Part shown: piece by piece, positions 21,541-32,596 of the stretch
Position numbering within the stretch: the stretch's first letter is position 1
How the letters are laid out: every line of letters begins with the position of its first letter
DNA from: Monodelphis domestica
Taxonomy: Eukaryota > Chordata > Mammalia > Didelphimorphia > Didelphidae
NCBI RefSeq assembly: GCF_027887165.1
Contig: NC_077228.1
Location: 104,493,799 to 104,557,798 of the forward strand
Length of the DNA: 64,000 nucleotides
Direction: 5' to 3'
The notes under the pieces: model-generated
Seen by the model: only the letters and a program-made list of their open reading frames with translations
What the model was told of the DNA's origin: nothing
Database searches by the model: none
Program-made: the position numbers and the translations under genes

Positions 21541-21610
21541 TTTTATTATTACCTCAGAGCCTTGTACATAGTCAGTGCCTAATGCATGCTTAATGAATTG
21601 AATTGGAATC
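21541..21610 (+). mobile_element. L2/MIR 3' end fragment
   Basis: gagccttgtacatagtcagt gcctaatgcatgcttaatga: the terminal 'last 60 bp' of an L2-type element. Confidence 0.5.
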
Positions 21611-21684
21611 CCAGATTCTCCTTTGTAGTAAAATTTAAACCCACTCCTCTAGTGACTAGAGGGTCCCCTTGAAAAACTGCCATA

Positions 21685-21850
21685 GGATTTAGAACTGTAA
21701 GAGACTTTGGAGATCATCTAGCATAATTCTCTCATTTTACAGGTGAAGAAACTGAGGACAAATAGGTTAAATGTCTTTCCAGAGGTCATCAGGATTTGAA
21801 TCCAGGCCCTCCAATTCAGGGCTCTTCTTGATATATCACATAGGTCTCCA
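21685..21850 (-). mobile_element. CORE-SINE/MIR-like, antisense
   Basis: ctgtaagagactttggagat catctag, ttctctcattttacaggtga agaaactgagg, and gatttgaatccaggccctcc. Confidence 0.75.
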
Positions 21851-22044
21851 TAGGGTTAGAGCTGGGACAGAGCCTGCTCCTACGGGCTCAAGAAAGCAAA
21901 TAGTTAAATTTTCCCTTTGAGTATTTTGTATGAATCCAATCAGGGCTCAATTTATTGTTTTGTTGTTTGTCTAGACTTGGAAAAGGGATGGAGAAAATGT
22001 TCATCAAGCAGATTAAACTCTAAAAATTTAAATGCACTTGAAAA

Positions 22045-22312
22045 TGTGTTGTGGGTACATTTGTTCAGTTGTATCTGACTCTTCATGACCTTGTGGACCC
22101 TAGCATGCCAGTAGTGGTGGCTATAGGGTTTTCTTGGCCAAGATTCTAGAGTGGTTTGTCATTTCCTTCTTCAGTGGATTAAGGCAAGCCAAGGTTACCT
22201 GGCTTGTCCAGGGCCACATAGCTAGGAAGGGTCTGAGGCCAGATTTGAACCCAGGACCTCCCGTCTCTAGGTCTGACTCTGAATCCCTTGAGCTAACCAG
22301 TTGCCCCCACAA
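22045..22312 (-). mobile_element. Mar-1-like SINE, antisense
   Basis: ttcagttgtatctgactctt catgacc is the antisense Bov-B-type tail; ggttttcttggcc and the antisense tRNA-like head follow. Confidence 0.88.
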
Positions 22313-22317
22313 TATTC

Positions 22318-22410
22318 CATTAAAAATGAATATTAAAAATTGTTTCTACATGTAATTGGGGGAAAAGTTATTCAAAAAATAAATCTACCCTAGTCAAAGC
22401 TTAAAAAAAA
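22318..22410 (+). mobile_element. L1 3' end fragment
   Basis: ttaaaaattgtttctacatg taattgggggaaaag followed by an A-rich end; the terminal ~90 bp only. Confidence 0.5.
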
Positions 22411-22619
22411 AATCCTTCATAAACCTTCCTAGAATAAAGTAGATACTTCAAAAGAAAAGCATGCTCTCATTCTTTAACCAAAAATATATAGACCAACTGA
22501 AACTCTAAAGGATTTTCTCCTGAATTATATCTTGATAGTTATTTTCTTTAAAAGAAAATGAAATTATGAGAAAAAGAACTGTGGGATTAGAAATGCAAAA
22601 GAAGAACATATGACATCAC

Positions 22620-22825
22620 TCATCACGTGTATTTGTGGGTATGTGATTTGGGGTTTAGGCTTTAGAAGATTCTCTATAGCAAAAATGAATAATATGGAAA
22701 CAGGTATCAAGTGACCACATTTGTAGAAGTCAGTGGAATTGCTGTTAGGGAGTGGGAAGAGGGGAGGGAAAGAAAATGAATCATGGAAATATGGGAAATA
22801 TGTAAGAATAAAAAAATAAACACCA
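22620..22825 (+). mobile_element. L1 3' end, sense
   Basis: gtatgtgatttggggtttag..gtggaattgctgttaggg..aaaatgaatcatggaaatat and an A-rich end; diverged version of the 16338 copy. Confidence 0.65.
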
Positions 22826-23031
22826 AATAAAGAAATAAAATCAAACAAGGAAATTGGAAAATGAGAGGTTGTCCCTGGATTGGGGAATGGCTGAATACAA
22901 AATAATGACCCAGCTTTAGTCTCTAAGTATCTCAGCTGATTCTACTTCAGTTCATTTAAATGGATTCATACTGTTGACAAAATGTAAAATCTAGATAAAC
23001 ATGAACTTTCAAATATAAAATAAAATGGTCT

Positions 23032-23216
23032 TTGTTTAGACCTTTACCATCTATCTTAGAATCCATCAGTTCCAAGGCAAAAGAGTGATAAGGGCTAGAC
23101 AATTGGGATTAAGTGACTTGTCCAGGGTCACCTAGCTAGGAAGTGCCTAAAATTTGAACCTAGGACCTCCTCTCTCCAGGACTGGTTCTCAATCCACTGA
23201 GTCATCTAGCTGCCCC
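23032..23216 (-). mobile_element. SINE family A
   Basis: tttagacctttaccatctat start and an end in catctagctgcccc; a short internal deletion in the tail. Confidence 0.9.
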
Positions 23217-23289
23217 AAATACTGGATTCTTTAAAGAGCTCCCATTCTATCATGGGAAATACAGTTCAGTGAATACAAAACTTATTTTT

Positions 23290-23433
23290 CTCCCCCCAAA
23301 AAGTGGGTTGGGGGATGCTACCAGCAGGAAAGATCAGGAAAGGACTGTTTTTGAAGGTGACTCATGAGTCAAGCAGAGCCTTGGAAGGAGCTGGGGATTC
23401 CATCAGGGAAAGACAAGAAGCAAGAAAGTTTTA
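23290..23433 (-). mobile_element. L2 fragment, antisense (probable)
   Basis: gaaagatcaggaaaggactg..gagtcaagcagagccttgga matches the antisense L2 3' region found at 2010-2060. The left arm of the inverted duplication begins directly after it. Confidence 0.5.
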
Positions 23434-23619
23434 AGCCTGGGACCGTGCGCCATGTTGGTGAGAGGCTACAAATTGGAAAAGCCACCTCAGTGAAGCAGCT
23501 GAGAGCCAGCCAGGTACAGTACTCTAAATTATTGGAAGGTATCCTGGAATCCAAGGATGCATTTCTCTTTGGTCAAGGCTCTGAAGTTGGTGAAGGGAAT
23601 AGATGGAAATGGGAAAAAC
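23434..23619 (+). repeat. Inverted duplication, left arm
   Basis: 186 bp whose reverse complement recurs at 24575-24748 with about 95% identity by eye over the aligned bases, apart from one ~11-bp gap. The last ~65 bp (from aatccaaggatgcatttctc) is identical. An 89-aa frame runs through this arm, but the same peptide on the other arm (minus strand) diverges outside it, so it is not a gene. Confidence 0.93.
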
Positions 23620-23635
23620 AAGAAGGATCCTAGAA

Positions 23636-23760
23636 ACCATCTGATCTAATATGATTATTTTACAGAGAAGGAAACCAGTCCAGAGAAGCCTCATCAAACA
23701 GAATACAAGGAGCAGAAATTAGATTCAAATCCAGATTCTTTGATGCTAAAAGAATGTTTT
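23636..23760 (-). mobile_element. MIR-like remnant, antisense
   Basis: gattattttacagagaagga aaccagtccag; partial copy inside the spacer of the inverted duplication. Confidence 0.55.
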
Positions 23761-23884
23761 TTTCCATGTCTCTCACCCAGGAAATTCTAGTGAAGGGGGG
23801 GATTCATATGAGCAGGTGGTGATATGCAAAAAGGTTTACACAGGGTTTTGAACCTCAAAACAACTTTGTATGATAGGTAAGGTA

Positions 23885-24125
23885 AGCAAAGGAGGCTGAA
23901 AGATACAATGCAAAAGAGCAGAGGCTTTTGTGAGTTGGAAGACATGGGTTCAAATCCCCCCTTTGATGTCTGACACTTGTGTGAGTGATCTCAAGAAAGT
24001 CACTTACTGACCATTCCTAAGTCATGTGAGCATGGGCACAGAGGCTCCCTTTTCTCATCTGTAAAATAAGCTTGTGGGACTGGATGGTCTTCAGAGTCCC
24101 TTCCAGGCTTAGGATCTCTGATCTT
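23885..24125 (+). mobile_element. CORE-SINE
   Basis: gacatgggttcaaatccccc head, catctgtaaaataagc core, and the tail gggactggatggtcttcaga gtcccttccagg. Confidence 0.75.
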
Positions 24126-24127
24126 CA

Positions 24128-24255
24128 GTCACTAGGATATTTTACAGATGAGGAAACTGAGGTTGTGTGCCCATAGTCACAAAAGTGGTAGGGGCTAGAA
24201 GTGAGATTTGAATCAGGACTTCCTAACTCTAAGTCTGAAACTAATCATTATTCTA
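24128..24255 (-). mobile_element. MIR-like remnant, antisense
   Basis: gatattttacagatgaggaa actgaggttg, then gagatttgaatcaggacttc. Confidence 0.7.
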
Positions 24256-24574
24256 CACTGGGCTCATTTATCAACTTTGACCTCATTCAGGATAGTCTTC
24301 TGCCCTGCATCAACTCAGTCTCAAGCCTTTCCCACAGGGCACTGGGAGGGGCACCAGAGTTGGACACCTTCCCTGGTTGCCCAGAGTGTCCCCTCCTTTC
24401 TGGCACTGGCCACCTAGGCCAGGAAAGCTGTTATTCAGAACCTGATAACTGAGTAGGCTGGGCTGGGCCAGGCTGGTGATAAGAAGCAGCTGTTTGAAGT
24501 CCAGAGAGATAAGGGTAGCCCAGTAAATCTGTAGATAAGGAAGGGGGATGAAGGGGACTTAGCAGAGTCCCTGG
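24256..24574. other. Unassigned stretch within the inverted-duplication spacer
   Basis: No repeat recognised. Together with the preceding SINEs it forms the 955-bp spacer between the two arms. Confidence 0.5.
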
Positions 24575-24748
24575 GTTTTTCCCATTTCCATCTATTCCCT
24601 TCACCAACTTCAGAGCCTTGACCAAAGAGAAATGCATCCTTGGATTCTAGGATACCTCCCAATATTTGAGAGTACTGTACCTATCTGCTTCACTGAGGTG
24701 GCTTTTCCAGTTTGTAGCCTCTCACCAACATGGCGCACGGTTCCAGCC
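24575..24748 (-). repeat. Inverted duplication, right arm
   Basis: Reverse complement of 23434-23619. Relative to the left arm it lacks ~11 bp beside the gaagcag word and has about nine substitutions. Confidence 0.93.
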
Positions 24749-25132
24749 ATTAGCCCCAGATGGCCACATTTTGCTATTGTATGGTCCAAATCTAGGCTTC
24801 ATACATCTATTCCCTCTACAATTTAAGACCACCGTGCTTCGTATTCCCATGGAGAAGCCCCCCACCACCCAGCCTCCAAGTCTTTCCTCCTCTCAATCCC
24901 CTACTCCTAGCTTGGAGGATTTCCACATGAAAGCCGATGGCTCTTCAGAGTTCTTGGCCACTTCTGGTCTAACTCCCTGCTCCACAGGGCCAAACTGAAC
25001 AGCTTGAAGTGGGATTTTTCCAGTAACAACCCCTTTCCCTCCTCCTAAACTCCAGATCTCCAGAAGCCTCCATTTCCCCTCTTCCAGACCCTTTTCTCTG
25101 AGCTGCCTAAGTGGCCAGTCAAGGCATGATTT
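24749..25132. other. Unassigned stretch
   Basis: C- and CT-rich single-copy-looking sequence with no gene recognised. Confidence 0.45.
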
Positions 25133-25325
25133 GAGTTAGAGAATCCTAGAATCTTATGACTGGAAGGGACCTTAGAGATTATCTAGCTCTACCCTATCAT
25201 GTTACAGATGAGCAAACTGAGATGTGAAGGGATTTGGCCAATGTGATGCCGAGAGTGACAGGATTTGAATCCTGCTTCTCGGAATCTGAATTCCACCATT
25301 TCCCTACTACTATGCCCCAAAACTA
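25133..25325 (-). mobile_element. CORE-SINE/MIR-like, antisense
   Basis: ctggaagggaccttagagat tatctag, gttacagatgagcaaactga, gtgacaggatttgaatcctg. Confidence 0.75.
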
Positions 25326-25396
25326 GGTGACACCATAAATAGAGAACTAACTCCAGAGTCAAGAAGACCTGAGTTCAAATCCAACCTCTGATACAT

Positions 25397-25573
25397 TAAA
25401 AAAAAAATCCCGACTTTCTGTCATAGAATCAGTACTGTGTATTGGATACCAAGGCAGAAGAGAGGTAAGGGCTAGGCAATGGGGGTGAAGTGACTTGCCC
25501 AGGGCCACACCACTAGGAAGTATCTGAGGTGAGATTTGAACTCAGGACCTCCCCTGTCTAGGTCTGGCTCCAT
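25397..25573 (-). mobile_element. SINE family A
   Basis: A-run then tcccgactttctgtcataga; the antisense head is truncated at gtctggctcca. Confidence 0.9.
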
Positions 25574-27127
25574 CCCTGTACTTTTCTAGTCAAACAATCA
25601 CAAGAATTTCCTTTGTGCCTCCTTTGGTGCTGAAACCAGCCAGTTCTTCTTTTCCCAGTGGTAGGCACTTCTGTCCATCTGTATTTATGTTAATCATGTC
25701 TTTGATATAATCTCTGTGTATTCTAGTCAATCCTGTGTGTTGATTCATATCTCGGGATTCATGTCTATCTCTTCCATCTCCCCTCTGGATGGAGTGGAGG
25801 CTCCCTCAGGGCAGGGTCTGGCTGGTCAGTCCAGAACCCTAAGCCAGAGCTGGGGCTGGAGGGCCATGACCCCGGAGGAGCCCGAAGCCGCTGCCAGGGG
25901 AGCTGGTTCCAGCCAAGAGGCCAGGCACGGGGCAAGGCTGGCCTTCGATGCTGGGAGTTCGAGCATCAGAGGGATTCGGTCTCCAGCCTGGGGAAGAAAG
26001 CTGCCTTTTTGGGGTCCCGACGAGTCACTGTTTTCATGACCCCTTAGGTGTTGCCCCTCTCCACCGGGCCTCATTATCAGGCCTTTGGCTTTCTCATCCT
26101 AATCTAGCCTTAGAAGACGAGGAGGTGGAGGGAGTGCAGAGGAAGATGGGACCATCACGGCCCCCGTCCTCCTCTCGCTTGGCCCTACCGTGTGGGCTTG
26201 GGGACACCCATCGAGGCGTCAGGGAGGAAGTCTCCGAGTTCTGAGTGGGCCCCCGGTTGGTCGCTGGGAGGGGTGAAGGCGACGGTGGCACCGGGCCAAA
26301 TCAGCTGCCACCCCTCTGCCGCCACGGTGCCTCTTGGCACGTTCACACCCTTCCCCCGGCTGGCAGGGGCTCCGGTTACCAGCCCCGGGTGCCAAGAAGG
26401 TGAGACACCGCACCCTTGTCCGGCCCCCACAGCTTCTCGGCCCCCAGCAAGAAAGGGGTGTTCTGGGGGGAAGAGATTAGCGTTCAGTGCCCGAGGGCGA
26501 TCCTCGGCCAGGGCACCAGGGGCTCCATTGCCCTTTGATCGGAGCCTTTCAAAGCTCCATTATACAGACGTGGCCCATGTTTCCATAAAGGGAAGAACAA
26601 TCATTTTCAGGCCAGACAAAGGGCTCTTTGTGCAGCTCTGGGACCTGAGTCCAGTTGTCACAGGAGGGGGGAAGAGGAGGAGGAGGAGCACCCCGCCCTG
26701 GGATGGGGGGGAGCAGGGCCAGGCTGGGCGAGGCAGCTGTGCACTCTCTGCTAGCTGCCTCTGGTGGGCAAAGGGCACGGATGACATCATGGCGGCCCAG
26801 GGGCACACCCAGAGCTCAGGGCGTGGGGTCACTGGGCCGTTGGATAGGAGACAGAGTCATGGGGGACAGTCACAGACCCCCATCCCTGCTGCCTCGGCTT
26901 TGGGGAGCGCCGGAGCTCAGAGCCCCTTGTCTGTCCCTCAGGATGCCCATCCGTGCCCATGGGTGGGTAAGGCCACCTGACATTAGAGTTCTGGGCCAGC
27001 TGGCTGCCCTGAGACTAAACACACAGACAATGGGGGGGATCAAAATAGAGGCAAAGATTCTTCTACTTTTTTTGTTATCCACCTCTGTGGGGGATGGGTA
27101 AAGCCTGTGGACAATTTCTCAGATTAA
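25574..27127. other. Repeat-free GC-rich island with CpG-enriched block
   Basis: About 1.5 kb with no recognised repeats. From about 25860 to 26540 I count roughly 38 CpG in ~670 bp at about 62% GC (hand count), far above the surrounding DNA. A 262-aa frame (26192-26980) crosses it, but it is rich in Gly/Pro/Ser/Arg, has competing frames on both strands and no domain, so I do not call it a gene. Could be an orphan CpG island or regulatory block. Confidence 0.5.
26533..26613. promoter_or_regulatory. Possible TCF/LEF plus SOX site cluster
   Basis: ccctttgatcgg (TCF/LEF-type), cctttcaaagct (a second, weaker CTTTGA-type site on the other strand) and gaacaatca (SOX-type) lie within 80 bp of repeat-free DNA beside the CpG-enriched block. 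Sites are short and could be chance. Confidence 0.25.
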
Positions 27128-27319
27128 TGTTTGTTTGTTTTTAAATCCTTACCTAGAATCCATACTAGGTATTGGCTCCAAGCCAGAAGAGTGCTAAGCA
27201 ATGGGGGTTAAGGGACTTGCCCAGGGTCATACAGCTAGGAAGTGTCTGAGACTAAATTTGAACCCAGGACCCCATCTATGGGCCTGACTCTCAATCCACT
27301 AAGGTACCCAGTTGCACCC
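27128..27319 (-). mobile_element. SINE family A
   Basis: ttgtttgtttttaaatcctt start, gggttaagggacttgcccag core, cacccagttgcaccc-type end. Confidence 0.9.
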
Positions 27320-27407
27320 TTTTTATGCATTAAAAAATATCAAATTATATAATTAATAAACAATGTATAAATAATAATATAATAATTAATAAAATTAATA
27401 ATTAAAT

Positions 27408-27565
27408 TCTAGGTCCTGGGTTCAAATCTGACCTTAGACACTTAGTTGTGTGACCCTGGGCAAGTCCCTTAACCCCCATTGCTTAGCCCTTACCACTTTT
27501 CTGCCCTGGAACCAACACACATTATTGATTCTAAGATGGAAGGTGAGGGTTTAAAAAAAATTCAT
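27408..27565 (+). mobile_element. SINE family A, 5' truncated
   Basis: Starts at ctaggtcctgggttcaaatc (the head's last part) and runs to an A8 tail; preceded by an AT-rich stretch (27330-27407). Confidence 0.88.
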
Positions 27566-27991
27566 AAAAAATTGACCTGGGATTACAAAGGAAACTAATT
27601 ATATTTAAATAATTATCAAAATGAACAAGTTAAAAGAAATGTGTTAGTGCAACAGTAAAAGAACAGTATACTGTCATATAGTTAAAAAAAAAATAAACAG
27701 ATACGTACCAGGTCAGGATGTACATTTAAACTATTTAGAGGTATGAGTAAGCAAGGGGAGCAATTTGCCATTAATGCAGAGCAGCGGCAACCCTGGGGAA
27801 AGACAAAGTGGACAGCCATCTAGGGACAACCATTGATGACACTCGGATAAAATTAGAAATACATTCTTTTTTTTTTTTAGTTATAATCAAGGTCTTTAAT
27901 TGAGGCAGGGAAGTTAGTCTGGGAAGACTCAGAGCCTCAGTTTTGAGACTTTCCAATACATTCATTTTTAATGTTAAAAAATCTTACTTTT
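27566..27991. other. Unassigned stretch
   Basis: A-rich, then a mixed segment with a T10 run near 27869; no repeat or gene recognised. Confidence 0.4.
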
Positions 27992-28198
27992 GGGGGGCAA
28001 CTGGGTAGTTCAGTGGATTAAGAGCCAGGCCTAGGGATGGGAGATCTTGGGTTCAAATGTGGCTTCAGACACTTCCTAGCTGGGTGACCCTGGGCAAGTC
28101 ACTTAACCCCCACTGCCTAGCCCTTACCACTCTTCTGCCTTAGAACCAATGCACAGTATGGATTCTAAGAAGGAAGGTGAGGGTTCAAAATAAAAATC
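27992..28198 (+). mobile_element. SINE family A
   Basis: Full-length, near-consensus: ggggggcaactgggtagttc to gaaggtgagggttcaaaata. Confidence 0.93.
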
Positions 28199-29460
28199 TT
28201 ATTTTTCATGTGTTCTGAGGTGGGATGGGGGCATTCAAATTTCCCCTCCCTGGTCTCAGGATAGGACATTTTCATCTCTTCCCTAGCCCCTACTAGCTGT
28301 ACCTGCAGCTCTGGGAGAGCCTAGAGCTGCCCTCTCCACATGGGGGGAGGTGGGGAGGAGTGAGGGAAGGTAACCTCACTTTTTGCAAATGATTTTGCAA
28401 AGCAAATCAGGCTGATGGAACTGGCCTCTGCCCTGGTCTTTGTGAAGGCAAAAGGGAAGATGGTGCACTCCAATGGAAACTCTTCTGGACCCCATGCTTA
28501 CATGTGTTTGCCTGTCAAATCGAGGCTTTCTGAAGGCCCCCCGTTTGTCTTCTTTAGAAATATAAGAATTCCCGCTCTGGGGGCCACGGGCCACGTTTGT
28601 CTGTTTTTCCTTTCCCCGAGCACATTCTCTTGGCCATAAGATGGACCATTTGGGTCGCATCCCTGAAGGAATCACATTCAGAAGAGGGGGGCTGGGGAAG
28701 GGTTAGCAGTGAAAAGGGAGTCAGGCTGGGACCCTCTCTGGCCCCTGGGAACAAGCATGGACCATCTGGATGGTGTCTGGGCTGTGCATGGGTGGGGAGA
28801 GGGCTGTGGATGGCAGGGTTCCCAGGTGTGATGCTCAGCTACCAGGTGGCAGGATGGGGATGGAGAAAGGGATTCTGGGGCCCTGGAAAGAGAGAAACTC
28901 CAGCTGACCCCAGGAGAAGTGGAGACACAGCATGTGGGGCTGGAAACCAGGTCTGCAGGTGGCAAACCTGTTCCTGCCCACAGAGACTTGCTGTGTTGAT
29001 TTTGGCAACCCCTACCCAGAATTTCAGTCCTGCCTCAGAGGAGACTGAAACTGAGACTGGGCAGGGCTTGGGGGGTGGGGGGAGCTCTTGGGGGCTGCTG
29101 GAGATATTCCCAAGCTGATCCTGCCCGTGCTGGCTGAGGCTGCCTAGGGTGGAAACTGGGTTTAGCCAGTCCCAACTAGGGCTGGGGGAACCCTGAGGCT
29201 GGAGAGACTTGGGGGGACTTAAAGATGGAGACACTGCTTGGCCTCCGGCCAGCCAGGATTGACAAACAGAGGAGTCTGGGTCTGTAGAAGACAGTAAGGG
29301 CTGTCCCCTGCTTCTCCTTTCTGTCTGTCTTTGGCCTGCAGGTAGAGACCTACCTTCAGAGGAGAGATAAGAAAACCTGCTCAGGTCAACCTGAGTGAAA
29401 GGAAACAACAGTGGGTTCATAGAAAGGGAAAAAAACCCCTAAAAACCAAAAGAGAGAAAT
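28199..29460. other. Repeat-free island
   Basis: About 1.25 kb with no recognised repeat or gene; several overlapping frames on both strands, none with a domain. It begins with G-rich and ends with a GGA-rich stretch leading into the GA array. tttgcaaatgattttgcaaa at about 28382 is an octamer-like repeat. Confidence 0.45.
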
Positions 29461-30250
<790 letters not shown>

Positions 30251-30334
30251 GAGAGAGGAGAACCAAAGCGGACTACTATAGAGAAAAACACAAAAAGAGA
30301 ACAGGTTAAGAATAAGAGAGTGATTGTGTGGGCA

Positions 30335-30520
30335 AATGGTAGCAATAATAACAGCTAAAATGTATAAAGTACTTGAAGGTTTACAATTGTTTTCTATATG
30401 ATGTCTTACTTGATTCTAATACACCTTTGGAAATAGGTACTATCATTCCCCTTTTATAGATGAGGAAACCAAAATTGAGAGGTCTAACCCCAATGAAGTG
30501 GGATGCAACTCAGGTCACAT
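30335..30520 (-). mobile_element. MIR, antisense
   Basis: ataaagtacttgaaggttta, aaataggtactatcattccc, ttatagatgaggaaaccaaa. Confidence 0.8.
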
Positions 30521-30539
30521 GATATCCTTTGAAAGAATC

Positions 30540-30680
30540 TGAAAACCAATGATGTTTCCCCAGATTGGGCCCCGCCCTCTCCCATTCAACGACCTCCATT
30601 GGCTTTCCATTCCTTCTTAGATTAGATCTGGAGACCTTCACGTTGAGTCCTAGAGCTTCTGCCTTCCCCTAATTTCTCAG
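30540..30680 (+). mobile_element. L2-like fragment (weak)
   Basis: ttcaacgacctccattggct ttccattcc resembles the sense L2 C-terminal region at 49838; short and diverged. Confidence 0.35.
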
Positions 30681-30811
30681 TGTGCTGGGATCAGTGTCTC
30701 CTCTCTCAGTGCCTTGCTGCCCGGGTTTGCTTGGCTTCCAGTTTTGAGGGATCCTTTTTCTTCCATCCATCACCTCCATCACTAAATGCTCCACCCACCC
30801 TTTTCTTTCCT

Positions 30812-31021
30812 TTTTTTTTAAGCCCTTACCTTCTGTCTTAGAATCAATGCTAAATATCAGTTCTAAGGTGGAAAAGTGACGATAAGGGCTAGGCAAGTGG
30901 GGCAAGTGGGGCAAGTGACTTGCCCAAGATCATACATCAAGGAAGTATCCACGGTCACATTTTAACCCAGGACCCCCTGTCTCCAGGCCTGACTCTATCC
31001 ACTGAACCACTCAGCTACCCC
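30812..31021 (-). mobile_element. SINE family A with internal triplet
   Basis: Antisense full-length copy. The core carries ggcaagtg three times in tandem (about 30892-30917), a small local duplication. Confidence 0.92.
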
Positions 31022-31071
31022 AAATTCATTCCCCAAACATCAGTTCCATTCTAGAAGGGACTGAAACAAAG

Positions 31072-31335
31072 GTAGGACAGCTAGGTGGCATGGATTTCAG
31101 AGTCAGAAAGACCTGAAGTCAAATCCTTCCTCAAACACGTACTAGCCAAATAATTCTAGGTAAGACATTTAAACTTGATTTTCTCTTAATTTGTGTTCAT
31201 TTCCTCATCAGTAAATTAGTCATTATGATAGAACCTTACCTCTTGGTCATGAAAATCGAATTAGATAACATTTGCACACTGTTTTGTGAACCTTAAAAGT
31301 GCTGAATAAATACTAGCTGTTATTATTTTCAGCAC
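31072..31335 (+). mobile_element. CORE-SINE/MIR
   Basis: acagctaggtggcatggatt head, tttcctcatcagtaaattag core, gctgaataaatactagctgt tail. Confidence 0.8.
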
Positions 31336-31359
31336 CGGGACATAGTAAGAGAGGGGATT

Positions 31360-31560
31360 GTTTTAAACTCTTACCTTCCATCTTAGATTCAATACTGTAT
31401 ATCGATTCCAGGGCAGAAGAGTGAGTGGTAAGAAGGGCTAGGCAATGGGGATTAAGTGACTGGCCTAGGGACACCTAGTTAGGAAATGTCTGAGACTAGA
31501 TTTGAACCTAGGACCTCTCATCTCCTGGCCTGGGGCTCTATCCACTCTGTCACTTAGCTG
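31360..31560 (-). mobile_element. SINE family A
   Basis: taaactcttaccttccatct start, gattaagtgactggcctagg core, antisense head ending ctgtcacttagctg. Confidence 0.9.
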
Positions 31561-31589
31561 TAGCCTGCTGCTGCTGCTGCTCCTCCTCC

Positions 31590-31870
31590 TACCTGGTGTC
31601 AGGCACTGGGCTGGGTGCCAAGGACACAAAGACAAAAACGTCACAGTCCTGTCCTCAAGGAGTTTATATTCTCTTCTAAAGGGAATAACATGTACACATA
31701 AAAATATGTGCAAAAATTTAGATATTATATATATGCAAAAATATATGCAAAATTTAGAAAGTTCATATAAGATAATGGGAGAGGAACAGTACTTACAGCC
31801 TGGAGTGGTCAGGAAAGGCCTCCTGGAGGAGGAGGCCAGCTTTGAAGGGAGTCAGGAATCCCAAGAGATG
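31590..31870 (-). mobile_element. L2 3' end, antisense
   Basis: tgtcaggcactgggctgggt, gtcctgtcctcaaggagttt, aggaaaggcctcctggagga; the same order of landmarks as at 1895-2060. Confidence 0.75.
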
Positions 31871-31914
31871 AAAGTATAGAAAGATATTTGTAATTAGGGT
31901 AAATAAGAGCACAA

Positions 31915-32255
31915 AGCATAAGACTATAAGAATTTTGCCTATATACAGGAAATTTAATATAAGAATACATACGAACATAAAAAATTTGTCTATATATGAA
32001 ACTTAATATAAAGATATAAGAATTTTGTCTACATATATGAAATTTAATATAAGAAATTTGTCTCTATATATGAAATTTTATATAAAAATATGATCATTTT
32101 GTCTACATATGAAGCTTAATATAAGGATATAAATTTTTTTCTATATATGAAATTTAATATATGAATATAATTTTTATATACGAAACTTAATATAAGAAAT
32201 ATATATGTGTGTGTATATATATATATATATAAGAATATAAGAAATTTGCCTCTAC
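31915..32255. repeat. AT-rich minisatellite
   Basis: About eight diverged tandem units of roughly 33-47 bp with consensus near aagaattttgtctatatatg..aaatttaatata, ending in a TG/TA run. Begins within or just after the L2 3' fragment. Confidence 0.9.
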
Positions 32256-32429
32256 TCCTGGCTAAGTGATCCCCCAAATTCCTAAGCTATTCTCTAGCCC
32301 CAGTTAGACTCCTCCACCATCCTTCTATCCTCTGTAGCACTCTCCTGGACGAAGGCCACTTAGAAAGCCTACCTCATCGGATGGAAGGGAGGGGGACGGC
32401 CAACAGGGAAAATATTGACCCAGTGTCCT

Positions 32430-32596
32430 GGCTTTAAAAGTCCTCCGACACACTGTGGTCTGGGACCTAGCTGTGTGATCCTGGGTAAGTCCCATTGCCT
32501 AGTCCTTACCGCTCTTCAGCCTTAGAATGGATACTTAATATCGATTCTAAGACGGAAGCAGATAATGTGTTTTTTGTTGTTGTTTTTTTTAAAGCA
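32430..32596 (+). mobile_element. SINE family A, degraded
   Basis: gacctagctgtgtgatcctg ggtaagtcc, then cttagaatggatacttaata and a T-rich end; head lost. Confidence 0.75.

Noticed and set aside
23364-23633. 89-aa frame whose peptide GILESKDAFLFGQGSEVGEG recurs on the other strand at 24435-24662
   Set aside because: The shared peptide is explained by the inverted DNA duplication; the two frames diverge outside the arms and no domain is seen.
26192-26980. 262-aa frame in GC-rich DNA
   Set aside because: Low-stop chance frame in GC-rich sequence: overlapping frames exist on both strands, no domain, composition is Gly/Pro/Ser/Arg-rich and no splice or start context stands out.
28839-29420. 193-aa and 173-aa overlapping frames on opposite strands
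   Set aside because: Compete with each other in GC-rich repeat-free DNA, without domains or codon bias.
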